A stretch of DNA of 64,000 nucleotides from Haloarcula ordinaria (GCF_029338275.1 NZ_CP119789.1:1798001-1862000); one strand, 5' to 3'. Positions 26,231 to 39,303 are shown, counted from the stretch's first letter. Numbers and translations are program-made. Notes: generated from the sequence alone by a model not told the origin.

Positions 26231-27139
26231 ATGCACCAGGGCACCATCGATCTCGACCCGCTCGCGGGCGGGTTCGACCTCCAGTCGACCGTCGAGAGCG
26301 GGCAGTCGTACCTCTGGGACCGCGAGGACGGCCGGATGTACGACGCGGACGGCGGGACGGGCAGCGACGCCTGGTACTGGACGACCGCCCGCGTCGACGG
26401 CGACCCGGTCGTCGTCCGCGTCCGGCAGACCGACGGCTCCCTCGAGTGGGAGTCTACCGTCGACGCCGAGCACCACCTCCGGACGCGCCTGGGCCTCGAC
26501 GACGACCTGCCGGCGATTCGCGAGACCGCCCCGCCTGACGCCGTCGTCGACGCGGCCTACGACGCCTACTGGGGCATGCGTATCGTGCGCGACCCGGTGT
26601 TCCCCTCGCTCGTCTCGTTCATCTGCTCGGCCCAGATGCGCGTCGGCCGCATCCATGGGATGCAGCAGGCGCTCCGCCGCGAGTTCGGCGACCCCGTCGA
26701 GTTCGACGGCCGGCAGTACCGCGCCTATCCGACGCCCGCGGCGCTCGCGACCGCCAGCGAGGCCGACCTCCGGGACCTGAACCTCGGCTACCGCGCGCCC
26801 TACGTCAAGCGCTCGGCGGCGATGGTCGCCGAGGGCGAGGCCGACCCCGCCGCCGTCGCCGGACTCGACTACGAGGCCGCCCGCGAGTCGCTGACCGAGT
26901 TCGTCGGCGTCGGCGACAAGGTCGCGGACTGCGTCCTGCTGTTCTCGCTTGGCTACCTCGAGGCGGTGCCGCTGGACACCTGGATTCGCACCACCATCGA
27001 GGAGTACTACCCGGAGTGCGACCGCGGCAACTACACGGAGACGTCCCGGGCCATCCGCGAGACGCTCGGTGGCGAATACGCTGGCTACACCCAGACATAC
27101 CTCTTTCACTACCTCCGCTCCGGCGGCGAGGACCACTAG
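26231..27139 (+). CDS. ogg: OGG1-type 8-oxoguanine DNA glycosylase/AP lyase
   Basis: 302 residues of the HhH-GPD superfamily. The N-terminal TBP-like lobe has LDPLAGGFDLQSTVESGQSY near 8-27, typical of OGG1 and AlkA. The helix-hairpin-helix FVGVGDKVADC carries the catalytic lysine K230, and PLDTW carries D249; the 19-residue spacing equals K249-D268 in human OGG1. It should excise 8-oxoguanine and nick the AP site. It stands alone between the transporters and acylphosphatase. Confidence 0.9.
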   Translation: MHQGTIDLDPLAGGFDLQSTVESGQSYLWDREDGRMYDADGGTGSDAWYWTTARVDGDPVVVRVRQTDGSLEWESTVDAEHHLRTRLGLDDDLPAIRETAPPDAVVDAAYDAYWGMRIVRDPVFPSLVSFICSAQMRVGRIHGMQQALRREFGDPVEFDGRQYRAYPTPAALATASEADLRDLNLGYRAPYVKRSAAMVAEGEADPAAVAGLDYEAARESLTEFVGVGDKVADCVLLFSLGYLEAVPLDTWIRTTIEEYYPECDRGNYTETSRAIRETLGGEYAGYTQTYLFHYLRSGGEDH

Positions 27140-27171
27140 GACCTAACTTCACGCCTCCGTTACAGCGACCC

Positions 27172-27447
27172 ATGACACGCACGCGAGCACACGTCTTCGT
27201 CTCCGGACGGGTCCAGGGCGTCTACTACCGGGCGACGACGCGGGAGACGGCCCGGGAGCGAGGCGTCGACGGCTGGGTGAAGAATCTCGACGACGGGCGG
27301 GTCGAGGCGGTCTTCGAGGGCGAGGAAGCCGCCGTCGAGGCGATGGTCGAGTTCTGTCACGAGGGAAGCGAGCGCGCCGAGGTGACCGACGTCGACGTGA
27401 CTTACCGAGACCCCGAGGGGCTCGACGGGTTCGAGGTCCGCTGGTAG
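27172..27447 (+). CDS. acyP: Acylphosphatase
   Basis: 91 residues with the full signature: HVFVSGRVQGVYYRATTRET near 7-26 (catalytic Arg in GRVQGVYYR) and GWVKNLDDGRVEAVFEG near 34-50 (catalytic Asn). It hydrolyses acyl phosphates such as carbamoyl and acetyl phosphate. The family is small and stable; in haloarchaea it usually stands alone as here. Confidence 0.95.
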   Translation: MTRTRAHVFVSGRVQGVYYRATTRETARERGVDGWVKNLDDGRVEAVFEGEEAAVEAMVEFCHEGSERAEVTDVDVTYRDPEGLDGFEVRW

Positions 27448-27500
27448 TCATTCCCTCGCTGCCCCCTATCGTTAGGAGGGTGGCCGGCGAACCCCCGCGC

Positions 27501-28931
27501 ATGCTTACTGGCTCAGCGATGGGCGTCGTCGACGAGAACGCGGCGGCGCTCGGTGTCCCTCGCAAGCAGCTGATGGAGTCCTCGGGAAACGCTGTCGCAC
27601 GGGCGGTCCGGGACCTCGCAACCCCCGGGGACGCGGTGACCATCGTCGCCGGCCGGGGGAACAACGGTGGCGACGCGCTCGTCGCGGCCCGCTTTCTGGA
27701 CGACTACGACCTCCGGATTCTCCTGCTCGGCCGCCCCGAGACCATCACGACCGACATCTCCCGGGAGAACTGGGACGCTCTCCAGCGCGCCGAGTACCCC
27801 ACCGAGCAGGTCCGCGACGCGTCTGCGTTCGACCTCGGGGCCCCCGACGTCGTCGTCGACGCGATGCTCGGAACCGGTATCAGCGGCGCGCTCCGGGAAC
27901 CCGCCGCCACGGCTGCGGACGCGATGAACGACAGCGACGCGGCGGTCCTCTCGGTGGACGTGCCCTCGGGACTCGACGCCGAGGACGGCACGCTGGCCAC
28001 GAACGCGGTTGAGGCCGACCACGTCGTCACGTTCCACGAGACCAAGCCCGGCCTGCCCGCGCTCGACGCCCCCGTGACCGTCGCGGACATCGGCATCCCC
28101 GCCAACGCCGAGCTGTTCGTCGAGCGCGGCGACCTCCAGCGACTCGCGCGCGACCCGGCCAGCCACAAGGGCGACAACGGCGAGGTGCTGGTTGTCGGCG
28201 GCGGGCCCTACACCGGCGCACCGGCGCTCTCGGCCCAGGCCGCGCTCCGGGCCGGTGCCGACCTGGTCCGGGTCGCCTGCCCGTCGGCCGTCGCGCGCGA
28301 GCTCCAGGGGTACAGCGAGAACCTCATCGTCCGCCCGTACGACGGCGACCGGCTCGAACCCGGCCACGTCGACCGGCTCCTCGACCTCGCCGCCGGCCAC
28401 GACACGGTGGTCCTCGGGCCAGGCCTCGGCGACGACGGGGCGACGATGGACGCCGTCGCCGACCTCCTCGGACGGTTCGACGGGACCGCCGTCGTCGACG
28501 CTGACGCCCTCTCGGTCGTGCCGGACGTCGACACCGACGCGACGCTCGTCTGTACGCCCCACCAGGGCGAGCTCCGGGGGATGGGCGGCGAGACGAGCGA
28601 CGACTGGCGCGAGCGGGCCGACCTCGTCGCCTCGTTCGCCGCCGACCTCGGCCAGACGCTGCTGGTGAAAGGTCCCTACGACGTGATTTCGGACGGCGAG
28701 GTGACCCGCGTCGGTCGGACGGGCAACGCCGGGATGACCGTCGGCGGGACCGGTGACGTCCTCGCGGGCGTCACGGGTGCGCTCGCGTGCACGCACGAAC
28801 CACGTACCGCGGCCGCTATCGCGGCGTACGCCACCGGCAGCGCCGGCGACCTCGTGGTCGAGGCGCGCGGGTTCGGGCTCGTAGCCACTGACCTACTCGA
28901 TTCGATTCCGACCGTGCTCTGGGGCGCGTAG
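27501..28931 (+). CDS. nnr: Bifunctional NAD(P)HX epimerase/dehydratase
   Basis: Repairs hydrated NADH and NADPH. The N-terminal epimerase (about 1-210) has LMESSGNAVARAV near 22-34 and GRGNNGGDALVAARFL near 50-65. The C-terminal dehydratase (about 215-477, ribokinase-like) has HKGDNGEVLVVGGGPYTGAP, LGPGLGDDG, CTPHQGELRGM and GNAGMTVGGTGDVLAGVTGA. Start 27501 is used because MLTGSAMGVVDENA matches the family N-terminus; a GTG at 27480 is also in frame. Confidence 0.95.
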   Translation: MLTGSAMGVVDENAAALGVPRKQLMESSGNAVARAVRDLATPGDAVTIVAGRGNNGGDALVAARFLDDYDLRILLLGRPETITTDISRENWDALQRAEYPTEQVRDASAFDLGAPDVVVDAMLGTGISGALREPAATAADAMNDSDAAVLSVDVPSGLDAEDGTLATNAVEADHVVTFHETKPGLPALDAPVTVADIGIPANAELFVERGDLQRLARDPASHKGDNGEVLVVGGGPYTGAPALSAQAALRAGADLVRVACPSAVARELQGYSENLIVRPYDGDRLEPGHVDRLLDLAAGHDTVVLGPGLGDDGATMDAVADLLGRFDGTAVVDADALSVVPDVDTDATLVCTPHQGELRGMGGETSDDWRERADLVASFAADLGQTLLVKGPYDVISDGEVTRVGRTGNAGMTVGGTGDVLAGVTGALACTHEPRTAAAIAAYATGSAGDLVVEARGFGLVATDLLDSIPTVLWGA

Positions 28932-30242
28932 TCAGGCCGACGCGCTCGCGAGGTCCCCGGCCTTCGCGCGCGAGCGCTCGACGATAGCCGGTCGGGCCTC
29001 GAACTCGATGACCACCTGGTCGCCGTAGTCGACGGCCTCGACGTGGGCGTGGTCGTGAATCCACGAGACGAGGCTCATGGTGTCGTCGGTCATCGGCAGA
29101 ACGAGCCGTTCGCGCTCGTAGTCCGGAAGCTCCCGGTCGATGCGGTCCGCGAGCGCGTCGACGTTCAGACCCACCTGGGCGCTCACGGCCACCGGGTTCG
29201 GGGCCAGCGCGGAGAGGGCCTCCTTCTTCCGGCGGACCTCCTCGTCGTCGACCTTGTCGGTCTTGTTCAGGACGGTGACGATGGGCGCCTCGTTGCGTTC
29301 GTACAGCGTGTCGTGGCTCGTCACCAGCTTCTCGCGGATCTCCTCGACGGACTCCGAGACGTCCACCACGAGGAGGACGAGGTCCGCACGGTACACCGAA
29401 TCGAGCGTGGATTTGAACGACTCGACGAGCCAGTGGGGGAGGTCCTGGATGAACCCGACGGTGTCGGTGACCAGCACCTCTCGTTTCCCGACCTCGGCGC
29501 GTCTGGTCGTCGTCCCGAGCGTCGTGAACAGCCGGTCCTCGCTCTCGGCGGTGGTGTCGAGGTCGGGGTGGAGGTCCTCGTTCTCGTCGACGTCGAGGTC
29601 CGTCGCGAGCTGCCGAAGCAGCGTCGACTTCCCAGCGTTGGTGTAGCCGGCCAGCGCGACGAGGTCGAATCCCGACTCGCGGCGCTGTTCGCGGCGGTGT
29701 TGCTCCGTGTTCTCGATGGACTCGAGCTCGTCCCGGATGTTCGATATCTGCTTCTTGATGTCCTCTTCGCGGCTCTCGTCGTACTCGCCGAGTCCCATGA
29801 ACCCCGGGCGCTCGTCGCGCTTGGCGAGACTCGCCTTCGCCTCGGCGCGCGGGAGCTCGTAGCGCAGCTCCGCGAGCTCCACCTGGAGCTGGGCTTTCCG
29901 CGTGTGTGCGCGCTGTCCGAATATCTCGAGGATGAGCCGGAAGCGGTCGATGACGCGGACGCCGTTGGCCAGCTCGTTCCCGATGTTGTACGTCTGGTAC
30001 GGGCCCAGCTGGTTGTCGAAGATGACGACCGTCGCCTCCTCGCGGGCGACCGCGTTCGCGAGGCGCGTGACCTTCCCCTCCCCGATGTGGTAGGCCGGGT
30101 CCTCCGTTCGGGTCTGGGTTATCTCGGCGACGACGTCGTAGCCCGCCGCGTGGGCGAGGTCCCGTATCTCCTCGGTGTCTGCCGTCCCACTGTCGACTCG
30201 CTTCGCGATCACCGCCCGTTCCGTGGTGTGTGTCGCCGTCAC
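28932..30242 (-). CDS. hflX: GTPase HflX
   Basis: 436 residues. The HflX-specific N-terminal domain includes YHIGEGKVTRLA near 51-62 and FDNQLGPYQTYNIG near 75-88, followed by a helical linker with QLQVELAELRYELPRAEA. The G domain has G1 GYTNAGKSTLLRQL near 198-211, G3 DTVGFIQDLPHW near 257-268 and G4 LNKTDKV near 323-329. HflX binds the 50S subunit and rescues or splits stalled ribosomes under stress. An AT run, TTTATTTAATC, just upstream (30262-30272) is a probable promoter for this leaderless gene. It converges with nnr. Confidence 0.95.
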   Translation of the reverse strand: MTATHTTERAVIAKRVDSGTADTEEIRDLAHAAGYDVVAEITQTRTEDPAYHIGEGKVTRLANAVAREEATVVIFDNQLGPYQTYNIGNELANGVRVIDRFRLILEIFGQRAHTRKAQLQVELAELRYELPRAEAKASLAKRDERPGFMGLGEYDESREEDIKKQISNIRDELESIENTEQHRREQRRESGFDLVALAGYTNAGKSTLLRQLATDLDVDENEDLHPDLDTTAESEDRLFTTLGTTTRRAEVGKREVLVTDTVGFIQDLPHWLVESFKSTLDSVYRADLVLLVVDVSESVEEIREKLVTSHDTLYERNEAPIVTVLNKTDKVDDEEVRRKKEALSALAPNPVAVSAQVGLNVDALADRIDRELPDYERERLVLPMTDDTMSLVSWIHDHAHVEAVDYGDQVVIEFEARPAIVERSRAKAGDLASASA

Positions 30243-30351
30243 TCGACCGGAACTACGTCGTCCGTTTATTTAATCTGCAGGGTGCCCCCGGTCGCGACCA
30301 CGGTTCGACGGCCCCCACCAGACGTTTGGTCGCCGAGCGAGTAGCCGCCGT

Positions 30352-30543
30352 ATGGACTCGGCGCCCCAGTACTGTCGACGGTGTGGGGAGCAGCTCGTGA
30401 CCGGACTGATCGCCTCGTCCCGTCGGCACTGCTGTCTCAACGCCACCCCCATCGTCGGGGCCTGTCCGGAGCACGGTCCTGTCGGACCGCACGACGCCGT
30501 CAGTGATGACTGCCACGCCGACGGCCACGACAGCAGCCGCTAG
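30352..30543 (+). CDS. Small cysteine-rich protein (doubtful)
   Basis: 63 residues with CRRCG near 8-12, CC near 27-28 and C/H residues in ACPEHGP and DDCHADGH, which could bind one zinc. Third codon positions are mostly G or C, unlike random antisense reading. No good TATA box precedes it, and I recognise no family. It is reported because haloarchaea carry many zinc-binding microproteins that annotation misses. Confidence 0.35.
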   Translation: MDSAPQYCRRCGEQLVTGLIASSRRHCCLNATPIVGACPEHGPVGPHDAVSDDCHADGHDSSR

Positions 30544-30799
30544 TCAGCCCCGCGTCCCGACGCACGCAGTCGCCGGTGCTGCTGCCGTGATGCTTACGGT
30601 CGGTTTCACCCACACCCATCGGGGCGCTTGTGCCTGGGAAATTCAATACTCGTCGCGAGGCGCTCCTCTCACCCTCCGCCCCTCCATCACCGTCCGGTCT
30701 TCCGAATCGATGCCGGAACGTCACGGCTTGGGCTACCAGAGTATGGTACTATGTGGCAAGATAATACTATAAACCCTCGTCCGCTATGCTGTTGTACCC
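30544..30799. other. Gene-poor spacer before the UPF0058 gene
   Basis: The 256-bp spacer has an open frame from 30503 to 30772 without coding character. The only clear signal is the TATA element listed separately near its right end. Confidence 0.4.
30765..30774 (+). promoter_or_regulatory. TATA element for the UPF0058 gene
   Basis: TACTATAAAC, 26-35 bp before the ATG at 30800. Confidence 0.55.
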
Positions 30800-31036
30800 A
30801 TGAGAAAGCAGGAACTCATCCACCTTCACAGCCTGCTCGCACAGGTACAGAACCACTACGAAGCAGACACAGGGTCCGACGTAGACCAGGACGAGTATCG
30901 GACACTCGGTGTCAAGCCGACCTCGATCCACAAATCGAAGACCGACCACAAGGACGCCGTCTTCGCCCTCGCCGGTGGACTGACCGACGACATGATGCAG
31001 CGTAGCGACGAACCGCTCACGCTCACCGCCGACTAA
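30800..31036 (+). CDS. UPF0058 family small protein
   Basis: 78 residues, MRKQELIHLHSLLAQVQNHY at the N-terminus, with a helix of conserved His and Glu residues, then KPTSIHKSKTDHKDAVFALA near 46-65. This matches archaeal UPF0058, a family proposed to bind metal but without a proven role. The gene is monocistronic with its own TATA element. Confidence 0.88.
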   Translation: MRKQELIHLHSLLAQVQNHYEADTGSDVDQDEYRTLGVKPTSIHKSKTDHKDAVFALAGGLTDDMMQRSDEPLTLTAD

Positions 31037-31131
31037 GCCGTTCTGCGACAGTCTCAGTGACCCCTGCCGACCAGCCACCGGCTCGGCCAGTACAGGGCGT
31101 TTGGCCCCTGCCGGAGGTGCTTGCCACTACG

Positions 31132-31140
31132 TTTAAATAC
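31132..31140 (+). promoter_or_regulatory. TATA element for the ribbon-helix-helix gene
   Basis: TTTAAATAC, about 30 bp before the ATG at 31168, consistent with a very short leader. Confidence 0.55.
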
Positions 31141-31167
31141 ACCCTTGCTGAACCCCAGGGTAGTTAG

Positions 31168-31398
31168 ATGCCCAAAGTAGAACTCTCCGTTCCGGAGCAC
31201 CTCGAGATGCAGATTTCCCAACTAGTCGACCAGGGCGAGTTTCTCAACCGCGAGGACGCCTTCGAGAACCTCCTCTCGACCGGCCTCAAGGCCTACAAGG
31301 TCAGTGGCCCGAGCGAGGAATCCGAGGAGCCGGGCTTCGGTGACGACCCGCTCGACGACGACGGCATGATGGGTCACGACGACGAGTACGTCTTCTGA
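31168..31398 (+). CDS. Ribbon-helix-helix (CopG-like) small protein
   Basis: 76 residues. The N-terminal MPKVELSVPEHLEMQISQLV followed by FLNREDAFENLLSTGLKAY is a ribbon-helix-helix pattern: a basic/hydrophobic beta strand, then two helices. The C-terminal 25 residues are acidic and disordered. Such proteins normally repress transcription as dimers; the target is unknown. The haloarchaeal form is widely conserved next to translation genes. Confidence 0.8.
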   Translation: MPKVELSVPEHLEMQISQLVDQGEFLNREDAFENLLSTGLKAYKVSGPSEESEEPGFGDDPLDDDGMMGHDDEYVF

Positions 31399-31439
31399 GC
31401 GGCCCCGGCGTGTGGTACGCGGTACCTCAACTCTCAGTC

Positions 31440-31449
31440 AATTTATACG
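31440..31449 (+). promoter_or_regulatory. TATA element for eIF-1A
   Basis: AATTTATACG is centred about 26 bp before the GTG at 31471, supporting that non-ATG start on a leaderless mRNA. Confidence 0.55.
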
Positions 31450-31470
31450 GCGTGAGAACGAAGATTACCC

Positions 31471-31767
31471 GTGAGCGAAGATACAGGGCGACGGAATCTC
31501 CGTATGCCTACAAACGACGAGCTGTTCGCAGTCGTAACAGAACACCTGGGCGGGAACCACGTCCGAATCCGCTGTGAGGACGGCGAGACGCGTCTCGGCC
31601 GTATCCCCGGTCGGATGAAGTTCCGCACCTGGATTAACGAGGACGACATCGTCCTCGCAGAACCCTGGGACTGGCAGGACGAGAAAGCCAACATCGAGTG
31701 GCGCTACACCGGCCAGGACGCCGACCAGCTCCGTGCAGAGGGTCACGTCGACTCCCTGACTGCCTGA
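31471..31767 (+). CDS. eif1A: Translation initiation factor 1A
   Basis: 98 residues with GTG start. OB-fold signature: [20 protein letters not shown] near 6-25, [20 protein letters not shown] near 28-47, [20 protein letters not shown] near 50-69, and a helical end [19 protein letters not shown]. It binds the small ribosomal subunit A site and helps start-codon selection. It lies directly upstream of the rRNA operon leader, transcribed in the same direction. Confidence 0.93.
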   Translation: MSEDTGRRNLRMPTNDELFAVVTEHLGGNHVRIRCEDGETRLGRIPGRMKFRTWINEDDIVLAEPWDWQDEKANIEWRYTGQDADQLRAEGHVDSLTA

Positions 31768-32159
31768 TTTTCATATTTGTAGCCCGTCTCGACACACTCG
31801 AGCAGTAGCACCTGCGCTGTCCCGATAACGCCGGGCGCCAGCCCACATGCTAGCGTCTGTGTCGACTGCCGTCTCTCCAGTGTCGCGTGTGCGCGACCAC
31901 AGGCCGTCGGAACACGCACCACTGGCACTCCGGCGTCGGGAGAACGACGTAGTTCTCCGTACTGCTCAGTTCTCTCGGGGCTGCTACTGTCTCTCTGTAG
32001 GCCACGTTCTGGACGGGCCGAAAACCGTGTGTCTGTGTATCAATCAGTATAGTTACTATTACTGCTACTGTTCGGCTGCAGTCCTGCGGTTCGGTGTGTG
32101 ACGAACCCACGTCACATGTGCGCCGTGTGGGGCCTGCACAGGGTGCCTCTGAGACGAGT

Positions 32160-32171
32160 CATTTATATATA
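32160..32171 (+). promoter_or_regulatory. Probable rRNA operon promoter TATA
   Basis: ATTTATATATAC is the strongest TATA run in the leader, about 310 bp before 16S. Transcription would start near 32195 and include both arms of the 16S processing stem. Confidence 0.6.
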
Positions 32172-32319
32172 CCCCTCTCCTCGGAAGAAATGCGAAGGTC
32201 GCACGGGGGAGCGCCCCCCGGCGATACGGTCCGACGCGTCTTCGACGCCCGGGCTGTTCGCAGAGAGCACGTCGACGTCGCCTTCGGGTGACCCAGACTC
32301 TCTCGACCGATGAGGATTC

Positions 32320-32380
32320 CACCCCTGCGGTCCGCCGTCAAGATGGAATCTGATGTGAGCCCACGGACCCATACAGCAGT
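32320..32380 (+). other. Upstream arm of the 16S rRNA processing stem
   Basis: Positions 32355-32380 pair with 34020-34046 over about 24 bp with one mismatch and one bulge. Further out, GGTCCGCC (32329-32336) and CACCCC (32320-32325) pair with GGCGGA (34060-34065) and GGGGTG (34076-34081), with internal loops. This is the stem cut by the splicing-type endonuclease to free pre-16S rRNA. Confidence 0.8.
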
Positions 32381-32479
32381 TAACATCGATACTGGAAATC
32401 GATGTGTTACGCTTCCGACGGAGTGATACCACACTCAGATGTTGCACCACGCAACACCCGCCGCTGACTCAGTCAGCAC

Positions 32480-33950
<1,471 letters not shown>

Positions 33951-33951
<1 letters not shown>

Positions 33952-34318
33952 CAGACCGGGACTGGGGCTTTGCCCCAGCCCACAATCGTTGTCGGCACCC
34001 GCCGACGACACCGAAGCGGACTGCTGTATGGGCCCGCTGGGCTCACGAGACCTATCCGAGGCGGATACCCCTCACGGGGTGTCGGGTGCAACTCCCGACG
34101 GGTCCGTATCTCGTGTCACGCCCGAACCGCTCCCCTTAAGTGTGGGACGGCGCTCGGATGTGGTACGACGACTGATGCACCAACCCGGGTCAAACCGCGG
34201 TTGGGAAGGGTCGACTCGCCCACCTCTCCCACCTTGGGGGCGAGTATGAAACCGTGTGTACGTGCGATCCAGGCGTCCACTGGACTCGTTCAGTGCAGTT
34301 TAGCGAGTCACAACGACG
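33951..34318 (+). other. 16S-23S spacer without a tRNA gene
   Basis: About 368 nt carrying the downstream arms of the 16S stem (34020-34046, 34060-34081) and the upstream arm of the 23S stem (34260-34293). There are also two small hairpins, CTGGGGC/GCCCCAG (33961-33978) and GTCGGC/GCCGAC (about 33990-34006). Most haloarchaeal spacers hold tRNA-Ala here; I find no canonical T-arm or anticodon arm. Confidence 0.75.
34260..34293 (+). other. Upstream arm of the 23S rRNA processing stem
   Basis: ACGTGCGATCCAG (34260-34272) and CTGGACTCGTTCAG (34280-34293), separated by 7 nt, pair exactly with CTGGATCGCACGT (37309-37321) and CTGAACGAGTCCAG (37288-37301), also separated by 7 nt. The symmetric internal loop marks the likely cleavage region. 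Confidence 0.8.
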
Positions 34319-37240
<2,922 letters not shown>

Positions 37241-37287
37241 CATACGCACTGTGACTCGCATTCACCGACGAATTGCTCGTCGACTGT

Positions 37288-37321
37288 CTGAACGAGTCCA
37301 GGCGCAAACTGGATCGCACGT
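37288..37321 (+). other. Downstream arm of the 23S rRNA processing stem
   Basis: Exact partner of 34260-34293. Inner pairing GCGAGTCACA (upstream, near 34303-34312) with TGTGACTCGC (near 37251-37260) brings the 23S termini together. Confidence 0.78.
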
Positions 37322-37386
37322 ATCATACGGTCATAGAAGACCACCGAGAGCGGTATCCCATCACGGTTCGACTCCGTGACTCGGCG

Positions 37387-37510
37387 TTAAGGCGGCCATA
37401 GCGGTGGGGTTGCCTCCCGTACCCATCCCGAACACGGAAGATAAGCCCACCAGCGTTCCGGCGAGTACTGGAGTGCGCGAGCCTCTGGGAAATCCGGTTC
37501 GCCGCCGACC
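37387..37510 (+). rRNA. rrf: 5S ribosomal RNA
   Basis: Starts TTAAGGCGGCCATAGCGG and ends GTTCGCCGCCGACC, the ends pairing as helix I. The internal CCCGTACCCATCCCGAACAC is the standard loop B/C region. Length about 124 nt. Confidence 0.96.
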
Positions 37511-37525
37511 ACTCATACCTTACTT

Positions 37526-37569
37526 CCCCCACGCAGAGAGTCATCGCCGGCTCTCCGCGTGGGGGTTTT
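37526..37569 (+). terminator. Terminator hairpin after 5S rRNA
   Basis: CCCCCACGC (37526-37534) pairs with GCGTGGGGG (37557-37565). After one mismatch GAGAG pairs with CTCTC, with a 10-nt loop. TTTT follows at 37566-37569. The spacer up to 37713 holds no tRNA-Cys or other RNA gene that I can see. Confidence 0.8.
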
Positions 37570-37676
37570 CGTATGTATACAGCGGCCTCGACAGCCATGA
37601 GTGTCGTTTTGTCCGTGCTAGCCCCGCGAACGCATCGATATCGAGATAGTCACGACTGCGATAGGGGAACTGACCC

Positions 37677-37704
37677 GACGGCAGGCCAGAGATAGGCCTC
37701 CGTC
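37677..37704. terminator. Hairpin between the ABC operon and the rRNA operon
   Basis: GACGG C AGGCC (37677-37687) pairs with GGCCT CCGTC (37695-37704). It lies 10 bp after the stop of the minus-strand ABC ATPase gene and may end that transcript, though no T run follows. Confidence 0.45.
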
Positions 37705-37713
37705 AGGCCGTCG

Positions 37714-38499
37714 TCACTCGATGAGGTCGAGAATCCGCTGGTAGTACGCGTCGCAGGCCTCGTCGGCCCGCGACCGGGGGCGTTCGACGTCGATGTCGAC
37801 GATCTCGCGGACGCGCCCCGGCTCCTTGGCCATCACGACGACGTGGTCGGCCAGTTTGACCGCCTCCTCGATGTCGTGAGTCACGAAGAGGACGGTCTTG
37901 CCTGTCTCCGACCAGATGTCGAGCAGTTCGTCCTGAAGCATCCGCTTGGTCTGTGCGTCGGCGGACCCGAACGGTTCGTCCATCAGCAGGAGGCCGGGGT
38001 CGACGGCAAGCGCGCGGGCGAGCGCGACTCGCTGTTTCATCCCGCCCGAGAGGTCGCGGGGGTAACTCTCACCGAACCCGTCGAGCCCGACGAGGTCGAG
38101 GAGCGATTCGACGCGGTCGCGGCGGTCGGCCTCGGACACGGCCTGCTGTTCCATGCCGAACGCGACGTTCCCGGACACCGTGCGCCACGGGAAGAGGTGG
38201 TACTCCTGAAAGACGAGGCCGAGGTCGGGGCCCGGACCCGTGACGCGCTCGCCGTCGAGGAAGACGCCACCGGTGGTCGCGCCTTCGAGACCGGCGATGA
38301 TGCGGAACAGCGTCGTCTTGCCACAGCCCGAGGGGCCGACGATACAGACGAACGACCCGGGTTCGACGTCGAAAGAGACGTCTTCGAGGGCCTGGACGCG
38401 TCCGTTCGACTCGTCGGCGTACCGCTTGCCGACGCCGTCGATACGGACGCGGGGCGGTGCGCTCGTCTCGAGGTCGACGTCCGAGTCCGTCAGCGCCAT
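37714..38499 (-). CDS. ABC importer ATPase, nitrate/sulfonate/taurine type
   Basis: 261-residue ATPase with Walker A VGPSGCGKTTLFRIIAG near 54-70, Q-loop VFQEYHLFPWRTVSGNVAFG near 96-115, signature LSGGMKQRVALARALAVDPG near 148-167 and Walker B LLMDEPFGSADAQT near 168-181. LFPWRTV is typical of SsuB/TauB/NrtD importers. Its ATG overlaps the permease stop by 10 bp. It is last in a three-gene operon. Confidence 0.93.
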   Translation of the reverse strand: MALTDSDVDLETSAPPRVRIDGVGKRYADESNGRVQALEDVSFDVEPGSFVCIVGPSGCGKTTLFRIIAGLEGATTGGVFLDGERVTGPGPDLGLVFQEYHLFPWRTVSGNVAFGMEQQAVSEADRRDRVESLLDLVGLDGFGESYPRDLSGGMKQRVALARALAVDPGLLLMDEPFGSADAQTKRMLQDELLDIWSETGKTVLFVTHDIEEAVKLADHVVVMAKEPGRVREIVDIDVERPRSRADEACDAYYQRILDLIE

Positions 38500-39293
38500 G
38501 CCAGCGCCCTCCGTTGGGCCGCGCGGAACGCGACGTCGACGAGCAGGAACAGCAGGCTCAGGACGAGGATGTAGGTGATGACGACGTCGACCTGCAGGTT
38601 GTTCGAGGCGCGCAGGATGCGCCGACCGATGCCGGGCACGCCGAAAATCTCGGAGGCGACGACGAGCATCCAGCAGCGGCCGATGCCGGTCCGGATGCCG
38701 GTCGTAATCTCGGGGAGTGCAGCCGGCACGACTACTTCCCGGACGAGCTCGATATCACCCTGGACACCGAGACTTCGGGCGACGTCCAGGAGGTCGTCGG
38801 AGACGCCCTCGACGCCGCCGTAGGTGGCGTAGAAGTTGATCCAGAACGCGCCGACGGCGATGATGAAGGCCGCGCCGGCGTGATTGATGCCGAACCAGGC
38901 GATGGCGAACCCGATGAGCGCCAGCGGTGGCACCGGGCGGAGCACGCGCACGACGGGCGAGGTGACGTCGTCGAGCAACGGGCTCCAGGCGAGCGCGATG
39001 CCGGCGGCGATGCCAGCGCCGGTCCCCACGACGGCACCCGGAATCCAGTGGAGGACACTGTTACCCAGCGCGGTCAGCATGCTACCTGTGGTCGCCTCTT
39101 CGACGAACGTCGTCGCGACGGCGACCGGCGAGGGGAGGACGTACGACGGCTGGACGAGGGAGACGGCGAACCAGAGGCCGACGAAGGCTGCGAGGCCGGC
39201 AGCACCCCGAAGCACTCGGCGGCCGTCGACTCGGTCGAGCGAGGGGTATCCATCGTCGGTTTGCTCTACGGTGTCGGTGACGTCGATTGCCAT
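38490..39293 (-). CDS. ABC importer permease, nitrate/sulfonate/taurine type
   Basis: 267 residues with about six helices. The BPD-type coupling segment is in DLLDVARSLGVQGDIELVREVVVPAALPEI near 168-197, containing the EAA-like LGVQG...VVPAALP core. The soluble N-terminal 30 residues are acidic. It follows the substrate-binding protein gene by 10 bp. Confidence 0.92.
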   Translation of the reverse strand: MAIDVTDTVEQTDDGYPSLDRVDGRRVLRGAAGLAAFVGLWFAVSLVQPSYVLPSPVAVATTFVEEATTGSMLTALGNSVLHWIPGAVVGTGAGIAAGIALAWSPLLDDVTSPVVRVLRPVPPLALIGFAIAWFGINHAGAAFIIAVGAFWINFYATYGGVEGVSDDLLDVARSLGVQGDIELVREVVVPAALPEITTGIRTGIGRCWMLVVASEIFGVPGIGRRILRASNNLQVDVVITYILVLSLLFLLVDVAFRAAQRRALAWR

Positions 39294-39303
39294 CGGTCTC
39301 CTC

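Larger units (their letters stand above)
31768..32479 (+). other. rRNA operon leader and promoter region
   Basis: A 712-bp stretch without a convincing gene. It begins with a T-rich run after the eIF-1A stop (TTTTCATATTTG) that may terminate that transcript. It holds an AT-rich patch at about 32037-32065 (GTATAGTTACTATTACTGC) that could be a further promoter, the TATA element at 32160-32171, and the upstream arms of the 16S processing stem. Confidence 0.7.

Noticed and set aside
27513..28796. 427-codon minus-strand ORF opposite nnr
   Set aside because: No motif; nnr on the plus strand has both catalytic domains intact.
30503..30772. 89-codon ORF before the UPF0058 gene
   Set aside because: Ends inside the UPF0058 promoter, and composition is not acidic as expected of a haloarchaeal protein.
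34030..34105. tRNA-like cloverleaf in the 16S-23S spacer (GGGCCCG pairing with CGGGTCC, and a TCGGG/CCCGA arm)
   Set aside because: The apparent T-loop is TGCAACT rather than TTCRANN, the anticodon arm is irregular, and GGGCCCG is better explained as part of the 16S processing stem with 32355-32380.
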